A DNA stretch of 64,000 nt from Haliscomenobacter sp033763495. Lineage in GTDB: Bacteria > Bacteroidota > Bacteroidia > Chitinophagales > Saprospiraceae. Shown piece after piece: positions 8,998-17,531 of the stretch. Within the stretch, counting starts at the first letter, position 1, and every line of letters begins with the position of its first letter. The position numbers and the translations under genes are program-made. The notes under the pieces are model-generated. The model was not told where the DNA came from. It was given only the letters and a program-made list of their open reading frames with translations, and ran no database searches. The stretch covers positions 1-64,000 of the forward strand of contig NZ_JANRKL010000115.1 in assembly GCF_033763495.1 (NCBI RefSeq), read 5' to 3'.

Positions 8998-9028
8998 TTG
9001 AGGGGCAAAGATAGGCTTTGCCCCTCAA
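8998..9028 (-). terminator. Hairpin terminator of the PD40 gene, possibly overlapping the hupE promoter
   Basis: A perfect 13-bp stem (8998-9010 with 9016-9028) and 5-base loop. On the minus strand it is followed by CTTTTAGG. The loop region contains TATCTTTG (minus strand, 9006-9013), a -7-like box 19 bases before the hupE start codon. Confidence 0.75.
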
Positions 9029-9086
9029 TCTGTTCGCTAAACGGGCGACGAATGTCCAAAATCAGCTCCATTTCTAATTTGTGGGT

Positions 9087-9995
9087 CTATTTGACCAATT
9101 TGGCTTTCCATTCTTTTGGTGAAAAATCGATGGAATACAGGTTTTCAATCCTTTTGCCATCCCTCATCTCCGTCCGGCTGAAATACAGTGTTTTACCCTT
9201 GAGCTGCATGAAAGGGCAAAAATCGCCTAGCTTGGAATTGATATCGGGGCCAAGGTTAAGTGGTTCTGACCATTTGCCTTTTACTTTAAAACTGATGTAT
9301 AAATCCGAAGCACCATAACCACTGGGTTCCTGTCGCCAAAAAATAATAAAATCCTCTTTGGGCGAGATAAAAGGATTGCTGTCGTGGTTGGCACTATTGA
9401 GTACAGAACCCAGGTTTTTAGGAGTTTGATAGGCTCCATTATGGTATTCACTCATGTACAGGTCGAGTTTGCCTTGCCCTCCGGCTCGATTGGAGGAAAA
9501 ATAAATGTTACCGGAGTTGGCAATGGTTGCATAAATATCTGAGCTATCGCTGTTGATGGTGGCCCCCAAATGGAAGGGTTCGCCCCAAGTATTGCCTTCA
9601 CGTTTTACCCCCCAGATGTCAAAATCGTCCTTAATCTGATCAGGGTTTAAAGGTCGGGTGGAGTTAAAAAGCAACAATTTCCCATCGGGTGAAAAGGCTG
9701 GGTCAATGTCACTCCAGCGGATGCCTCGGGTAGAAAAAGGGGCGACTATGGGTTTGGTCCAAGTCCCATTTTCAGCTGTAGAAGTGAACAAGTGTAAACT
9801 ATCCCGCCCACCATAAGCTTTTACAAAAACGGCAGTTTGGCCGTCTGGCGAGAGGGTCAAGCCAAAAACTTGCCCATCGGAGAGAATACCCGGGGAAAAA
9901 ATTGTCGCTGTTTGAGCAAGTGAATGCAGCTGAAAAATAAAAAAGAGCGTACAGACAGCCCCAAAGCGTGTGGTAAAAAGCATGTACTTTTGCAT
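9087..9995 (-). CDS. Secreted PD40/TolB-like beta-propeller protein
   Basis: A 302-residue exported protein. After a signal peptide (about 1-27, ending SLAQ) it consists of WD40-like PD40 repeats: LSPDGQTAVFVK, DPAFSPDGKLLLFNS, IYFSSNRAGGQGKLDLYMS, NPFISPKEDFIIFWR and a final blade. SNRxGGxGxxDLY is typical of the PD40 blades found in OmpA-associated proteins of Bacteroidota. The start was set at ATG 9995 (MQKYML) because the frame could extend only to a TTG at 10019. Probably periplasmic or surface-attached; the ligand is unknown. Confidence 0.85.
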   Translation of the reverse strand: MQKYMLFTTRFGAVCTLFFIFQLHSLAQTATIFSPGILSDGQVFGLTLSPDGQTAVFVKAYGGRDSLHLFTSTAENGTWTKPIVAPFSTRGIRWSDIDPAFSPDGKLLLFNSTRPLNPDQIKDDFDIWGVKREGNTWGEPFHLGATINSDSSDIYATIANSGNIYFSSNRAGGQGKLDLYMSEYHNGAYQTPKNLGSVLNSANHDSNPFISPKEDFIIFWRQEPSGYGASDLYISFKVKGKWSEPLNLGPDINSKLGDFCPFMQLKGKTLYFSRTEMRDGKRIENLYSIDFSPKEWKAKLVK

Positions 9996-10073
9996 GGTGA
10001 TTGATCGTTTTGGGTGCAAAAATGTAGCACTTTTGGGGGCCGATCTACCTGATTTATAAATCCATCAGCACAA

Positions 10074-11159
10074 ATGTATCAATTCGACAGTTTATTTGCG
10101 GCACTGAGTGGTTTGGGCATTGCCAATGGGATTTTGTTTGGCTTGTATCTGTTGCGCAGGGGGCAAGGTGAAGCTCGAACCACGAATCGCTACCTGGGTT
10201 ACTTCATGCTTTTGCTGAGTTTGCGCTTTGCCATCACTACCCTATCCTATTTTTACCGCAGCCCGGAGTGGTATGTGGTTGATGTGGGTTTAGTGCTCAA
10301 TTTGGCCTTGGGGCCTTGTTTTTTGGCTTATACGTACAGCATTTTTAGGACTCCAGTTCCAGTTTTGTTTTGGATAAAACAGCTGTTTCCCGCGATTGGC
10401 TTAGGAGTAGTGGCTTTGTTGGCCCGAACTGTCCTACCACTCGGTACTTTTTTTGAACCTTTTAAAAATGGCTGGTTTATGGTCAATCAGGTGACTTTAT
10501 TGCATTGGATATTGTATCTGGTGTATGCTTTCCGCTGGTCAAAATTAATCTTGGCCGAGAAAAAAGCCCAAGGGTTTAATGTTCAAAAAATACAAGAGGG
10601 TTTGTGGGGTTTGTTGCTGTTTATGGGCATCTTGATTTTGGGCTACAGTTTCAACAATGCCAAGGTACTTTGTGTAATTTTTTGCCCCTTGTTTTACACG
10701 ATTATTGTTTATTTGATTTTGGCTTATTTTATTAAAAACTATACTTCGCTTCAAAAAGCTTACGCCTGGGAAAAAGGGAAACCCTCCGCCATTAAAACCG
10801 AACAAATTGCTCAGCTCAAAGTGCAATTGCAAAGATTGATGGAGGAGGAGCAATGTTTTCGAGATTCAGAGCTAAGCTTGGATAAACTGGCCCAACAACT
10901 TGGCAGCAGTACCCACACCCTTTCACACTACATCAATACTTATGAAGGTTGCAATTTCCCGGATTGGCTCAATCGTTTTCGGGTGGAGTACGCTTGTCAG
11001 TTGTTGCACGACCCACAACTTGCCCAGTTAAAGATCGCAGCGCTGGCGTATGAAAGTGGGTTCAATACCTTGTCCGTGTTTAATGGGGCATTTAAGAAGG
11101 TGGTGGGATGTACGCCGTCGGAGTTTAGGAGGATGGGGACCGATCAAGTTTTCTTTTAA
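10074..11159 (+). CDS. Membrane-anchored AraC-family transcriptional regulator
   Basis: A 361-residue regulator. About six or seven hydrophobic segments fill residues 8-220. They are followed by a linker and a C-terminal AraC double helix-turn-helix at about 262-355 (LSLDKLAQQLGSSTHTLSHYIN, then KIAALAYESGFNTLSVFNGAFKKVVGCTPSEFR). This architecture is common in Bacteroidota and implies that a signal in the membrane or periplasm is passed to DNA-bound helices. It is divergent from the propeller gene at 9087-9995, with about 80 bases between the starts, so that gene is a natural candidate target. Confidence 0.92.
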   Translation: MYQFDSLFAALSGLGIANGILFGLYLLRRGQGEARTTNRYLGYFMLLLSLRFAITTLSYFYRSPEWYVVDVGLVLNLALGPCFLAYTYSIFRTPVPVLFWIKQLFPAIGLGVVALLARTVLPLGTFFEPFKNGWFMVNQVTLLHWILYLVYAFRWSKLILAEKKAQGFNVQKIQEGLWGLLLFMGILILGYSFNNAKVLCVIFCPLFYTIIVYLILAYFIKNYTSLQKAYAWEKGKPSAIKTEQIAQLKVQLQRLMEEEQCFRDSELSLDKLAQQLGSSTHTLSHYINTYEGCNFPDWLNRFRVEYACQLLHDPQLAQLKIAALAYESGFNTLSVFNGAFKKVVGCTPSEFRRMGTDQVFF

Positions 11160-11217
11160 GCACTACACTTGAAATAATGGGATTTTAATGCTATTTTTAC
11201 CTAATCAATCACCACGT

Positions 11218-11826
11218 ATGACCAAAATACTCGAACTTCCACTCAAGCAATTGGATTGGGCCGCAGTTCAAGCACTAAAAGACGAGTATCCTAACGCCAT
11301 TTTCAGGGTAGAATCAGATTTTCCATCTACGGCTACCCCTATGGATGAAGAGCAGTTTTGGTCAATTATCGCATTGCTAGATTGGAATAAAGACCAGGAA
11401 GATGACATTTTGGAGCCAGCTATTCATTCTTTAAGCCAATTGTCGGATGAGTCCATATTTGGTTTTCACGAATTGCTCAATCAGAAATTATTTGCATTAG
11501 ATGCACGTAAGTATGCGGAGCACTTGGGGAGCAATCGTTTTGCGCCTGCGGAAGGTAATTTTTTTTCAGTCGATGATTTTTTATACAGCCGCTGTGGGGT
11601 GATCGCCAATGGACGTCAATTTTTTGAAGAAGTATTGGCAAGGCCTTCTTTGATTCCTAAAGAGTTCACCTATGAATCTTTGCTTTACTTGCCCGAAAAA
11701 GCTTGGGAAGCAAAACATTCGAACGTTGACTACGATTATTTTCCAGAAACATCTTACGAAACTTTCAGCAATATAGAAGGGTGGCCAGGCATGCGCCCCC
11801 TGCAAGATCGTTTGAATAAGCGTTAG
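11218..11826 (+). CDS. DUF4240-domain protein (possible immunity protein)
   Basis: About 202 residues. The centre carries the DUF4240 pattern: MDEEQFWSIIALLDW near residue 43, a helix with FGFHELLNQKLFALD, and DDFLYSRCGVIANGRQFFEEVL. The product is acidic and has no signal peptide, so it should be cytoplasmic. An alternative ATG lies ten codons upstream at 11188; I chose 11218 because the conserved-looking part starts there. The next gene starts three bases after its stop, so the two are translationally linked. DUF4240 proteins are found near polymorphic-toxin modules; an immunity role is an inference from this context. Confidence 0.72.
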   Translation: MTKILELPLKQLDWAAVQALKDEYPNAIFRVESDFPSTATPMDEEQFWSIIALLDWNKDQEDDILEPAIHSLSQLSDESIFGFHELLNQKLFALDARKYAEHLGSNRFAPAEGNFFSVDDFLYSRCGVIANGRQFFEEVLARPSLIPKEFTYESLLYLPEKAWEAKHSNVDYDYFPETSYETFSNIEGWPGMRPLQDRLNKR

Positions 11827-11829
11827 GAG

Positions 11830-12156
11830 ATGTCCAGCCACGGGAACAGCAACGATAACAGTAAGGAGCACCATATTTACGAAATCTACGATCGCGAGTT
11901 CAAGGATGTTTATAAATATGGCGAATCAGGGAAACCTCTGACTAAAGATGGTAACTCTCCACGGGGAATCTTGCAAGCCCGTGAACTGAACAGAGCAGTT
12001 CGCTGGCCACGTTTTCTTTGTCGAGTTGTATTGACAGGCATCTCTGGAAAGGCCGAGGCAAAAAGAATTGAACAAGAATTTATTGATGCTTATGAAGCCC
12101 TGCATGGCCATGTCCCTCCTGGAAATGACACAAGTGAGACGTGGACTGAGGAATAA
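11830..12156 (+). CDS. Small URI/GIY-YIG nuclease-like protein (possible orphan toxin domain)
   Basis: A 108-residue protein with no signal peptide. The N-terminal half reads HHIYEIYDREFKDVYKYGESG, resembling the first strand, the Tyr and the K/RYG motif of GIY-YIG/URI-type nuclease domains used as toxin tips. Downstream an Arg-rich helix and AEAKRIEQEFIDAYEALHG supply the conserved Glu-bearing helix and tail. It starts three bases after the DUF4240 gene with AGGAGA directly upstream, one of the few Shine-Dalgarno-like sites here. It looks like the toxin tip of a polymorphic toxin without its delivery part. The nuclease assignment rests on a short motif and could be wrong. Confidence 0.5.
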   Translation: MSSHGNSNDNSKEHHIYEIYDREFKDVYKYGESGKPLTKDGNSPRGILQARELNRAVRWPRFLCRVVLTGISGKAEAKRIEQEFIDAYEALHGHVPPGNDTSETWTEE

Positions 12157-12176
12157 CAATCTCTCAGGGCACCGGC

Positions 12177-12851
12177 TCACTCCTCCGCCAACAAATTAAA
12201 CTCATACGCCACCCTCACCAGCCCAGCCGTATTTTTCACGTTCAATTTGCGCAACAAACTTTTGCGGTGTGAAATGACCGTTGTATCACTAATAAACAAC
12301 TTAGTGGCAATCTCTTCCGTGCTACACTCATCAATGATCAAGCGCAGAATCTCCTTTTCACGGCGGGTGATTTTGGGGATGTACTGTGAGCGAGAAGGTT
12401 TTTTGGCCTGCATCCCATCCAGGAGGCTGTTGGTCACTGCTTTGCTGAAGTATTTTTCTCCTTGTTGAATGCTTTGAATGGCGGTGACCAACTCGTCCTT
12501 GCCCGCATTTTTCAAGACATAACCATCCGCACCTGCCTTAACCATCTTGGTAATGAAACCCGCTTCACTGTGCATGGTCAGGCTGAGCACTTTTTTATCC
12601 GGGAAGCGTTTTTTGATTTCCTGACACACTTCAAAACCATTCATATCCGGCATATTGATGTCCAGCAGGATGAGGTCAATTTCCGCGTGGTGTTTTTCCA
12701 GCGCATCCAGAGCATCTTTGCCATTTAGGGCCTGATGAACGATGCTAATACCTTCGGCTTTCTCCAGCAAGGCCATGATGCCATCAATCAGTACCTGGTG
12801 ATCGTCTACGACAAGGAGTTTAATGGTGTTTGGATTTTCCATACTAATCAT
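12177..12851 (-). CDS. NarL/LuxR-type response regulator
   Basis: A 224-residue two-component regulator. The receiver domain covers about 10-130, with an acidic pocket (VVDDH), phospho-acceptor Asp64 (LILLDINMP) and conserved Lys near 113. A LuxR-type helix-turn-helix covers about 158-218 (ITRREKEILRLI, then STEEIATKLFISDTTVISHRKSLLRKL). The cognate kinase gene lies immediately upstream on the same strand, separated by a long inverted repeat. The start is 12851 or the ATG at 12842. It is convergent with the nuclease-like gene. The four-gene operon suggests it responds to envelope or copper-related signals, but targets are unknown. Confidence 0.94.
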   Translation of the reverse strand: MISMENPNTIKLLVVDDHQVLIDGIMALLEKAEGISIVHQALNGKDALDALEKHHAEIDLILLDINMPDMNGFEVCQEIKKRFPDKKVLSLTMHSEAGFITKMVKAGADGYVLKNAGKDELVTAIQSIQQGEKYFSKAVTNSLLDGMQAKKPSRSQYIPKITRREKEILRLIIDECSTEEIATKLFISDTTVISHRKSLLRKLNVKNTAGLVRVAYEFNLLAEE

Positions 12852-12867
12852 TTTTGGGTTTCAAGGG

Positions 12868-12977
12868 CGAAAAAAAATAAGTATTCATTTTGCCAAAGGA
12901 TTAGATAAGTAAACGATTCATTTTAAGTGCCTTATCTAATCCTTTGGCTCAAGAAAAATGAATACTTATTTTTGCCC
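12868..12977. repeat. Large imperfect inverted repeat between sensor kinase and regulator genes
   Basis: The inner arms (12892-12909 and 12931-12948) are an 18-bp perfect match. The outer arms (12873-12891 and 12955-12973) match over 19 bp, offset by a short bulge on the right side. The loop is about 21 bases. The right arm overlaps the last codons of the kinase gene, and the left arm ends about 20 bases before the regulator start. In the mRNA it would form a hairpin with about 37 base pairs. It lacks a following U-tract, so it is not a simple terminator. Confidence 0.85.
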
Positions 12978-15251
12978 CACTACTAATGGGATGTCGATGG
13001 TAAAAGTGCTGCCGGCCTGCGGGGAGGATTCTACCTCCATTTTGCCGCCCAATAACGCCAAACGGGACTGGATGCTTTGTAACCCAATCCCTGGTTTTTT
13101 TAGTTTTTCAGCAGGATCAAAACCCTGGCCATCGTCCTCCACTACAATGTTCAACACTTCATCTTCAACGCTAAGTTGTACAATCAACTCGCTGGCTTCG
13201 GCATGTCTTAAAGTATTTTTAACCAATTCCTGCACAATCCGGTACACCGATACTGCTGTTTGGTCATCAAAAGTATAATCCAGGCCATATGGAATAAAGC
13301 TGACTTCCAATCTACCAGAGCGATTGATGCCCTCGCATAAGTCCTGTAAAGCGTACTCCAGGCCGTACTGCTGCAAAATGGCTGGCAACAGGTTGTACGA
13401 AATTTTGCGCACCTCCGTACAAGCCTCATCCAACAGGTTATCCGCTTTTTGATAGGATTTGACGGTGTCGATGTCTGGTCTTTCATTTTGCACTGCATTG
13501 AATTGCAACTTCACTGTGGCCAACAAGGTCCCCAATCCATCGTGCAACTCTTGAGCAATCCGCTTGCGTTCCTGTTCCTCCCCATTGATCATGGAACGCA
13601 GTTGATCGGCCTCTCTTTGTTTTTCCAGAGCCGCCATACGCTCGGCTTGCACCCGTTTTTCTACACTTGAGCGGTAGTTTTGAAACAACAAAAAAGCAAT
13701 CAAAGCGCCAGCCAATAGTGTTCCTCCCAACAAATAATTGAGTAGGTTTTTTTGGCGCAATTCCGCCCGATTGCGTGCTATTTCAGCCTGTTGCAAACTA
13801 TCCCGCAGGGCGGCATTGTCAAATCGGGCATTCATTTCGCTGATGGTGCGGGTTTGTTCCAGGTTAAAAATGGAATCTTTCAAATGTTGATGGCGCTTGG
13901 AGAAAGTATAGGCAGCTTTAAAATTGCCTTGTAGGGCGTGGGCCCGAGCCAGGTTGTCCCACACGGCCAATAGTTGTTCGCGGCTGCCCGCAGTTTGGGC
14001 AAGTACTACACAGGGTTGTAAACTGCGCAAGGCCCCCGTAGCATCCCTCAGGTCAATTTGAATCCTGGCCATATCCAAACGGGTCTCCACTTCGCCCAGG
14101 ATTTCCCCATTGTTGATTTTGGATTGCAGCTCCTTGTTGAAATAGGTCAAGGCTTTTCGAGAGGAGTCAGTTTGTTGAAACAAAACCAGGGTGCGGCCCA
14201 TTTCCAGGTCATTGCCAATGCTGAAGAATCCTTGCCTCGCTTTTTGGTACCATTGTTGGGCCTCAGCTCGCTTGCCAACTTTAGCTTGATTTTCTCCCAA
14301 ACAGCGCTGAATTTCTGCCGCCTTGAAGCTATTGTTTTTAACCAGAGCCAGGTTCAAAGCCCGGTTTAGATAGGCATTGGAACTTTGGAGCTGATTCTGC
14401 TGACGGTAGGCCAGGCCCAAGCTGTGCAAGAGTTCCATTTGTTGTAAAGAATCCCGGATCGAAACGGCTAGGGTTAACGCTTTTAGCCTTTGCTCCTGCG
14501 CTTCAGGGTAATCGCCCTTTTGTTGCAGCAGTTCGGCCAACTCCTGGTAATCAGCAATCAAATTGTGTTTATCCTGGGTCTTCTTACGCAATTGAATCAG
14601 TTCTTCCAGGTAAGTTTGGGCTTGAAGGAGCGCCCCATCCTGGTTCTTGTAATTGGTAGCCAATTGGGTGAGGAAGTCTATTTCCAGCGTTTTATCGGGC
14701 AACTGTTGGGCGAGGGTCTTGCCTTTTTTTAAATAAAAATTAGCTTTATCCAGTTGGTTTTGGGCACTGTATAGTTTGGCCAAATAATTGCAAGCTGCCG
14801 CCAGAGTAGTCTGATGTCGGCTTGGGTCAGCTTTTTTTTCCAATTTGAGCAAAATCCCCTTGGCCTCCGGCCAGTTGCCTTCTATCATATTTAGGTGGCC
14901 TTGCGACAACCAAATTTCCAATAAGCGTGGAAGGTCAGATTGCTCTTCAGCCCAATTGGCACAAGCTTCCAATTGGTCTCGGCACCGATCATAATCATCT
15001 TGGTAAAAATAAGAGGTCGCTAAGCCCATTCCAGCAGTAAGCTGCAACTGGTGCTGTTTTTTCTGTTGGGCTTGTTGAAGGGCACGGGCAAAAAACAATT
15101 GGGCTGAATCGGGTTGATCCTGTTCCAGATAATATTGTGCTTTTTTAAGGAGTTCAGGTGTGGAGAGGGCCAATACAGGGCAGAGATTGGGCAGAACTGC
15201 CAGAAGCAGTGCATAAAGCAGCATGTTTGTCCGGGCTTCTGGTCGCATCAA
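12966..15251 (-). CDS. TPR-containing sensor histidine kinase (HisKA_3 type)
   Basis: A 761-residue kinase. A signal peptide or first membrane segment (about 10-28) is followed by a long tetratricopeptide array (about 33-480) predicted to lie in the periplasm. Next come a membrane segment (about 503-525), a coiled coil, a HisKA_3 domain with phospho-acceptor His570 (AQELHDGLGTLLATVKL), and a HATPase_c domain (about 640-757; VQELVKNTLRHAEAS, VEDDGQGFDP, GIGLQSIQSRLALLGG). It pairs with the NarL regulator downstream. Its last codons lie in the large inverted repeat. The gap from the porin stop is 12 bases, so all four genes are probably cotranscribed. The ligand of the TPR domain is unknown. 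Confidence 0.94.
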   Translation of the reverse strand: MMRPEARTNMLLYALLLAVLPNLCPVLALSTPELLKKAQYYLEQDQPDSAQLFFARALQQAQQKKQHQLQLTAGMGLATSYFYQDDYDRCRDQLEACANWAEEQSDLPRLLEIWLSQGHLNMIEGNWPEAKGILLKLEKKADPSRHQTTLAAACNYLAKLYSAQNQLDKANFYLKKGKTLAQQLPDKTLEIDFLTQLATNYKNQDGALLQAQTYLEELIQLRKKTQDKHNLIADYQELAELLQQKGDYPEAQEQRLKALTLAVSIRDSLQQMELLHSLGLAYRQQNQLQSSNAYLNRALNLALVKNNSFKAAEIQRCLGENQAKVGKRAEAQQWYQKARQGFFSIGNDLEMGRTLVLFQQTDSSRKALTYFNKELQSKINNGEILGEVETRLDMARIQIDLRDATGALRSLQPCVVLAQTAGSREQLLAVWDNLARAHALQGNFKAAYTFSKRHQHLKDSIFNLEQTRTISEMNARFDNAALRDSLQQAEIARNRAELRQKNLLNYLLGGTLLAGALIAFLLFQNYRSSVEKRVQAERMAALEKQREADQLRSMINGEEQERKRIAQELHDGLGTLLATVKLQFNAVQNERPDIDTVKSYQKADNLLDEACTEVRKISYNLLPAILQQYGLEYALQDLCEGINRSGRLEVSFIPYGLDYTFDDQTAVSVYRIVQELVKNTLRHAEASELIVQLSVEDEVLNIVVEDDGQGFDPAEKLKKPGIGLQSIQSRLALLGGKMEVESSPQAGSTFTIDIPLVVGQK

Positions 15252-15263
15252 TGCATTATTTGA

Positions 15264-16442
15264 TCAAAAATACAAGGTTAAGGTAGTTCGCCAGGCATTG
15301 TAGCCAGTTTGATTGCTATTTTGAACGGATTGAAAGCAATAAGCACTACGCAGGAGGATGAAGTTTTTAATTTTTGCTCCCAATACCAGCGAATTCCGCA
15401 ATACCGCCTGGTCCCAATCGTCCGAAAATTGCAGGGTTTCGATCCTCCAGGCGGCGTAGGTTCCTACTAGAAAAGGGAACTCGTATTTGGTATCCATCCA
15501 GGCTGAAAAACCTTTAAAGTGGTGGTTGCGTGGAGTGTACTGCTTGCTACCTGGGCTGTATTCCGGCACGCGATAAAAACCTGCGGTTAACTCCCCAGAC
15601 CATTCAAAATGCCCGGCTCCGAGTACAAAATCGGTACCGAACAGGGCTTGCTGATAGCCAGTTCGATCAACAAGTTGCTCATTCAAGGGGTGGTTTTGCA
15701 AAAATTTACCAAAGCTACCTGAAAAACCTTGTTTCCAAAAATACGTCGGTTGCAGTTTAAGGCGAGCCATCACCCCGTAATTGAGGGGATCAAAATTGAA
15801 ATTCCGAGGCAGATTGGGCGAAGCAGTGGTCAATGCGAATTCCAGGGAGCTTTTCCCAGGTTTGATGGTCCAGCGCGCTTTAAGGCCATTGGAATAGCCA
15901 TTGTAGTACTGGAGTGGAATGCCCCATTCGTTGCGGCCATTGATAGGAATCTGGGTGCCATTGCCCAGGCGATCTACCTGCCCCAATTGTTCGGAAATAT
16001 TGATAAAATACCCGTAGGCAAGAGGAACATCCACGAAAGTACGGGCTGTAGACAATTGTTGATTGGCAAACAAACCAAAGGGGGAAACAAAACGCCCCAC
16101 CGTGAACAACCAAGGGCTTTCTTTAGGTGCCCATTGTACGTTAGCTTGGGCGAGGCGGACTTGATTGAACTTAAGTCCTTCGTCCCGTTCCATTTGCAGG
16201 CGAAAATTGGCGCTCCATTGGGGATTGAAACGGATTTTGGACAGGAGGTTTAACTCCAAAGGCCGTACCGCTCCACTTTTGAGGTCCTTGTGTATTCCAT
16301 TGAGGTAATAATGAGAACTCATCCCACCTACAATATGCTCCAGGTCAGCAGTCCCGTTGATTTCTATTTGGGTTTTCTCTTGTGCAGACACTTGGGCTAA
16401 ACCAATTGTAGCCAAAAGCCCCAATCCGATGAAGCGTTTCAT
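15264..16442 (-). CDS. Porin-like outer-membrane protein
   Basis: A 392-residue protein with a signal peptide (about 1-20, ending VSAQ). Barrel strands follow, including FRLQMERDEGLKFNQVRLAQANVQW and LFTVGRFVSPFGLFANQQLS. The GRFVSPFGLF strand resembles those of Bacteroidota putative porins. It ends in TTLTLYF, with the C-terminal Phe typical of outer-membrane barrels. It lies 9 bases after the cupredoxin-like gene and 12 bases before the kinase gene, so the three are a tight operon. The role is inferred as a channel for the solute handled by its neighbours. Confidence 0.8.
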   Translation of the reverse strand: MKRFIGLGLLATIGLAQVSAQEKTQIEINGTADLEHIVGGMSSHYYLNGIHKDLKSGAVRPLELNLLSKIRFNPQWSANFRLQMERDEGLKFNQVRLAQANVQWAPKESPWLFTVGRFVSPFGLFANQQLSTARTFVDVPLAYGYFINISEQLGQVDRLGNGTQIPINGRNEWGIPLQYYNGYSNGLKARWTIKPGKSSLEFALTTASPNLPRNFNFDPLNYGVMARLKLQPTYFWKQGFSGSFGKFLQNHPLNEQLVDRTGYQQALFGTDFVLGAGHFEWSGELTAGFYRVPEYSPGSKQYTPRNHHFKGFSAWMDTKYEFPFLVGTYAAWRIETLQFSDDWDQAVLRNSLVLGAKIKNFILLRSAYCFQSVQNSNQTGYNAWRTTLTLYF

Positions 16443-16451
16443 ACTTGCTGT

Positions 16452-17138
16452 TTAGGGTTTGACCAGTGCAAGGTTTTTTGTGAGCACACCACCACCTTTA
16501 ATGCTAATGTTGTCCTCAACAATTCCCAAACTAAAATGGTAAACCTGCACCCGATAATTGCCATCGGGCAAGCCATCTACTTCGTAATTGCCACTGGCAT
16601 TGGCTTTGGTAAAATAGGGTGTATCAAGGCTCAAAATAGAGGCATTCATGCCACAATGGATGTCGCACTTTAAGTCCACTACGCCCACCTTTTCGATCAA
16701 TTGAGCTACCGATTTTCCGGGTTGCCGCCGGCCGATGTTGAAGGTAGCACGAGGAGTCATGCTGAAAATGTTGTGCACTTCGGTATCACTATTCAAAAAC
16801 TCAACTGTACTGCCTTTGGTGATGGGCAACACCTTGGGGACAAAGGTTTTTTCCATTTGATTCATGATGGCTCGGGGAGTTGGGCTCAATTCAGGGGTAA
16901 AATCAGTTGGGTGAAAACTCACTACAACATGCCGATTAGGGTGATTCTCCAACTCGATTTGTTTTTTCCGTGCGCTGGCGGGTTCTTCTTCACAGTATTT
17001 TTGGCTGCTGCCCCGTTTGAGTAGGGGTACATTTTCAGGGATGGCGATTTTGCCGACTACTTTACCTTTGTTGAATGGGACATCTGCTTTCGTACACAGC
17101 ATTAGTATTGAATAAAAAAAGATTGAAAGTATGCGCAT
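16452..17138 (-). CDS. Exported cupredoxin-like protein
   Basis: A 228-residue protein with an N-terminal signal segment (about 1-19). The middle has a plastocyanin-like fold with a complete type-1 copper ligand set: His in TEVHNIF (about 123), then Cys, His and Met in CDIHCGM (about 154-160). The C-terminal part (about 172-228) is a carboxypeptidase-regulatory-like beta sandwich (ANASGNYEVDGLPDGNYRVQVYHF). Proteins of this layout are often called methylamine-utilisation-like. It is first in the operon with porin and two-component genes. A role in periplasmic electron transfer or copper sensing is inferred. Confidence 0.8.
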   Translation of the reverse strand: MRILSIFFYSILMLCTKADVPFNKGKVVGKIAIPENVPLLKRGSSQKYCEEEPASARKKQIELENHPNRHVVVSFHPTDFTPELSPTPRAIMNQMEKTFVPKVLPITKGSTVEFLNSDTEVHNIFSMTPRATFNIGRRQPGKSVAQLIEKVGVVDLKCDIHCGMNASILSLDTPYFTKANASGNYEVDGLPDGNYRVQVYHFSLGIVEDNISIKGGGVLTKNLALVKP

Positions 17139-17165
17139 TTTTTGGGTTTTTAGGATTAATGGAAA

Positions 17166-17522
17166 TTACTCAATGATCCAAAGTCGATCGTTAGAAATCT
17201 CTATAAAAAACTTACTTGATTCATATTTTTCTGCAATGAGTGGAAATTGTTGCTCCAAAATTTCTAATAGCTTAGGTGTAGGTATATTTCCAAGACTAAT
17301 TTTAATCAATTTTTTAGGGCTGGATAATACAAAGTGACTGTCCTTAAAATCACTATCTTTTGAAATTAGAATAAAATCGTATTCATCAGCATAAGCTCTA
17401 ATTGCCGAATCTTTAGTAAAAGAACCATCCAAAATATCATTTACGTGAATAGCTTCAACTCCCTTCGCTTCGAAGAATCGGACAATTTTCTTAGCAATAT
17501 GCACATCTGCTAGGATTTTCAT
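17166..17522 (-). CDS. DUF5615 PIN-like toxin
   Basis: A 118-residue PIN-like protein. The first strand gives ILADVHIAKKIVRFFEAKG with a conserved Asp. The second acidic cluster is FILISKDSDFKD. The two together form the Mut7-C/DUF5615 acidic site expected of a ribonuclease toxin. The ATG at 17522 lies nine bases after the DUF433 antitoxin stop. An earlier TTG at 17531 is possible but would overlap that stop. The pair forms a type II toxin-antitoxin operon, driven from the promoter at 17784-17814. It is divergent from the transglutaminase gene. Confidence 0.87.
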   Translation of the reverse strand: MKILADVHIAKKIVRFFEAKGVEAIHVNDILDGSFTKDSAIRAYADEYDFILISKDSDFKDSHFVLSSPKKLIKISLGNIPTPKLLEILEQQFPLIAEKYESSKFFIEISNDRLWIIE

Positions 17523-17531
17523 ATCGTACAA

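Noticed and set aside
12868..12977. Insertion-sequence ends
   Set aside because: The inverted arms are adjacent, with a loop of about 21 bases and no transposase or target duplication, so they form a hairpin and not the ends of a mobile element.
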